Of a stretch of DNA of 64,000 bases, positions 54,871 through 64,000 are shown one piece after another (within the stretch, counting starts at the first letter, position 1; every line of letters begins with the position of its first letter). The notes beneath the pieces are model-generated. The model was not told where the DNA came from. It saw nothing but the letters and a program-made list of their open reading frames with translations, and made no database searches. Made by a program: the position numbers and the translations under genes. This DNA is from Mya arenaria (taxonomy: Eukaryota > Mollusca > Bivalvia > Myida > Myidae), in NCBI RefSeq assembly GCF_026914265.1, contig NC_069135.1, positions 9,398,887-9,462,886 of the forward strand, read 5' to 3'.

Positions 54871-57645
54871 CAGGGTCACATGTGAGGAATGGTACAACCA
54901 ACTTCCTTGCTTAGGAGTATGTTACAGGTATATCACAAAGCTCTAGTAGCTTGTATCTGTTTCTCCTTTATAGCAAGGTTAGTGATTTTCCATATTCAAC
55001 TTTATCTCATATATTGTGTAAACATTAAAAAAACACATTTTGTTGTTTTGGTTAAACTTGGTTAAAAAGGCACACAAAAGCATGCAGTCATAAAGCAAAA
55101 TATTATTATAAATTCTCTCTTATTAATAGCGTATATTCCAACAGTTTGAAAGATTCTGTTGGAATAAAAACAAACTCGTGTAAAATACAGCAAAAAGAAC
55201 AGCAACACTGATATAAACATTTATATATTTATTGAATCCTTCATTAATGATGACTGCAGGTATATGTACAATGATATCATTAAAACATGGTTAAAACTTG
55301 CTAAGATATGGATGTTGTTTGATTTAAGCACATCGTAATAAAGTGCACAGTGTATTCCAGAATGTCCGGTATCAGTAACAATGTGTGATGGTCAATTGGA
55401 TGAGAACGTTAATGTTGCCAACAGTTGCATTTACGAAGTCACTATGGTATATTAACATTTATACAATGGAACAGGTCTGAATATTTATCATTTTTAAATA
55501 ACAAATACATTGTAAAGTTACTAAATTATGATTAAAACTAAGGAAGGATTTCTTATTTACCATTTTACATCTTAAGCGAGATGCTATTTCCTGAACTATA
55601 CCCAATCTCTTCAAACCACCAATCTCCCTTTACCACATCAAGTCATACAAACAAAAGAGAATAACTGACATATATAGACCATCTTTGTTGAACTCAATCG
55701 CGATATTGTGTTTTACCAGCAAAAGGATTTTGACATCCATATTAAAGGGGCTATAGACATCAGATGATACAATTAAAAGAAAAAAAGAAAATTGACATTG
55801 TTGTGTACAACGTATTGAAACTTACTAATGTATCATAAACGCTAACAACACATGCATCTATCCAAGTTTTTGCAAATTTTTCCAATTCAAAATTGTCTAG
55901 TCTTGTCTATCATGTAAATCCCAGTATGTTTAAAAATAGCGTTAGTATATTTATCTATATTGCCGATTGTTAAATCATCTGGTGTCTAGCCCCTTAAATG
56001 ACAAAACAACAAACAGGTGAATTGTAAGAGTTTACAACACATTTTAGACTCTAGAAACAGGTAACATTGACAACATCGACCTATCACCGAACCCTGAAGA
56101 GACAACTAACAGAAACCTTGCCATAAAGTATTACAACAGCGTATACAATACCAGTGTACAAGAGAACAATAACAAAATGGAACAAGTCTTTGTGCTGACA
56201 TGTACAGAATCTCAACAAATATGCCTCTCACAACAGAAAAAAGTGAGAGTTCAAAAGCGTCAATTAAAGCTGTAGTGTATAATTCATATGATCCCTCAAA
56301 CAACAGAACTCCCATAATATAACTTATATCATTGAAGATTAACTTCGACATTTCAGTATGCTCTGAGTAAAAAGGCCCTTATTTTAGTGGGTTTTTTTTC
56401 AATCTCAATATAAAAAAACATTTCTAAATAATATTGATGAAGAGAACTTGATGATTCAAATTCAAAACTGTCCTAATATTTCTAAGGATCACGAAAGGTC
56501 TCTTCTTAACTAACTGACAATAATATATCAACACAAATAAGCAGAAACGGTTCCACTTAAACTACTAATCCTAGCATCACTTTCCAAATGTAAACATGCC
56601 AGAATCAGACCAAAAAATTAATCGCTATTTAACATTTAGAGTGTCACAAAAAGATCTCACTAATGATCAATCACATACCGGTAGCAGTTTTGAGTTTATC
56701 TGCAATCACTATCAAAAATAGCAATGTACAGAAAAAAAGCAAAGTCTTCTTAAAGCCATTTTCAAACTGCTTTCCCTGCTAAAACTGGAGCACATTAAGA
56801 TGCATGTCCTTGGGTAGGGTCTATACAAAATGATGGCATAAAAACAAATATGGTACATACATGAACAATTTATAAATATATGTATACTGTGTACATCAAA
56901 GACACAAGTGCTCTCCCTTACTCTAAAACATAAGTATTGGGAGGGTGTGAATGGATTGGTAACAATTGTGTGTAAAATAAAACATACCGACACATATGTT
57001 ATGTAAAACCTGTCTATACGGTTACAGCACTTCTAGCGCACTTCAATAAATACAAGCACTCGTCTCTCATTCACACTTTGACTTTCAAAAGCAGCCTGTG
57101 TCACACATCTTATGTGACCTTCAACAATCAAGCAACCAAGGTTTTTTGGTAACAAGAAGGCCATACTTGCTCACAAATGACGCAATCATTTACAAACCAG
57201 TTGCCCAAACATGTTTCCATAATAATAAAAGATATTAAAAAGAAAAAGTGTATCAGTAGACTTTAAAATTGTTTAAATTAATGAAATTAAAAATCCATTT
57301 AACATTTCAAGACCTAAATCATGAACACATTGTAATAACATATCATCTCTATAGATTTCAAACAGTGCTGCTAATAGCATGCGGTTACATGGTATAAATG
57401 TAATCCTGCCTAAAACGTAATGACACCAAACTTCAGAAAAGTGCTGCAATCATGTGATGATTTGAAGTCCCTACAACATAACAGCACCATAATTCTTAAA
57501 CAGCTGCAACAAATTCATCATCTCAAAAGTTCCAAGATGGGGCTTCACCCTTAAACACCCTAAGGTCAATTTGCCTACACACTTCAGCTCACTAGAATAA
57601 ATAGTCTACACAAACATTTCCACAATGGACGGTTGGTCGAGAGTT
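54871..57645 (-). other. BRPF 3' flank, probably including 3' UTR
   Basis: No exon recognised. A minus-strand AATAAA hexamer at 55228-55233 lies about 2.4 kb past the stop and is a possible polyadenylation site. A perfect 10-base-stem hairpin (ATTCCAACAG/CTGTTGGAAT, 11-base loop) sits at 55135-55165. Confidence 0.4.

Positions 57646-64000
<6,355 letters not shown>

Overview
The window looks like genomic DNA of a bivalve mollusc. It is AT-rich, and its genes are split into short exons separated by introns full of minisatellites, short terminal-inverted-repeat elements and interspersed repeats. Several repeat families are ones I associate with heterodont bivalves (those with 'ATTATGCCCCCC' ends, the 'CCAAATTTGGTGATGATTGG' family, a tRNA-derived SINE with a conserved core). 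That assignment rests on memory of repeat style and protein similarity, not on a search.

Three protein-coding genes are visible, all on the minus strand. (1) 57646 to beyond 64000: the 3' half of a BRPF-type gene (bromodomain/PHD/PWWP scaffold of MOZ/MORF/HBO1 acetyltransferases), with the C-terminal PWWP domain over three exons and part of a large upstream exon. (2) 29540-51692: a complete Raf kinase gene of the B-Raf type. I could reconstruct 17 constitutive-model exons plus one alternative exon with consistent splice sites and phases, giving 773 codons: N-terminal B-Raf-specific region, Ras-binding domain, C1 zinc finger, a 14-3-3 site, kinase domain and C-terminal 14-3-3 site. Exons 7a (47037-47223) and 7b (45751-45856) have the same phases and both encode an S-x-S-A-P-x-V 14-3-3-like site; including both or neither breaks the frame, so they look mutually exclusive. 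(3) 3105-7374 (5' exon uncertain, possibly near 15803-15925): a PX-domain sorting nexin of the SNX10/SNX11 type with an unusual cysteine-rich C-terminal tail.

Layout. 1-3100: repeats and 3' flank of the sorting nexin. 3105-7374: sorting-nexin exons, with a 364-bp MITE and a 33/66-bp minisatellite in its large intron. 7560-14950: a 7.4-kb minisatellite of 38-bp units in two subfamilies. 15000-21690: non-coding, with a SINE, a foldback element, a hAT-like fragment and a poly-C-ended element. 21690-26350: adjacent minisatellites (50, 19, ~60 and 30 bp units). 26350-29540: Raf downstream region. 29540-51692: Raf, with 43-bp and 56-bp minisatellites and several transposon-derived elements in introns. 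51693-57645: Raf promoter region (AP-1/E-box palindrome and CRE), a 1050-bp non-autonomous hAT element with intact 8-bp target duplication, a degenerate minisatellite, and the BRPF 3' flank. 57646-64000: BRPF exons.

No operon logic applies. The genes act in separate processes: Ras-ERK signalling (Raf), histone acetylation (BRPF) and endosomal phosphoinositide binding (sorting nexin). Most open frames inside the tandem arrays are by-products of repeat periodicity.
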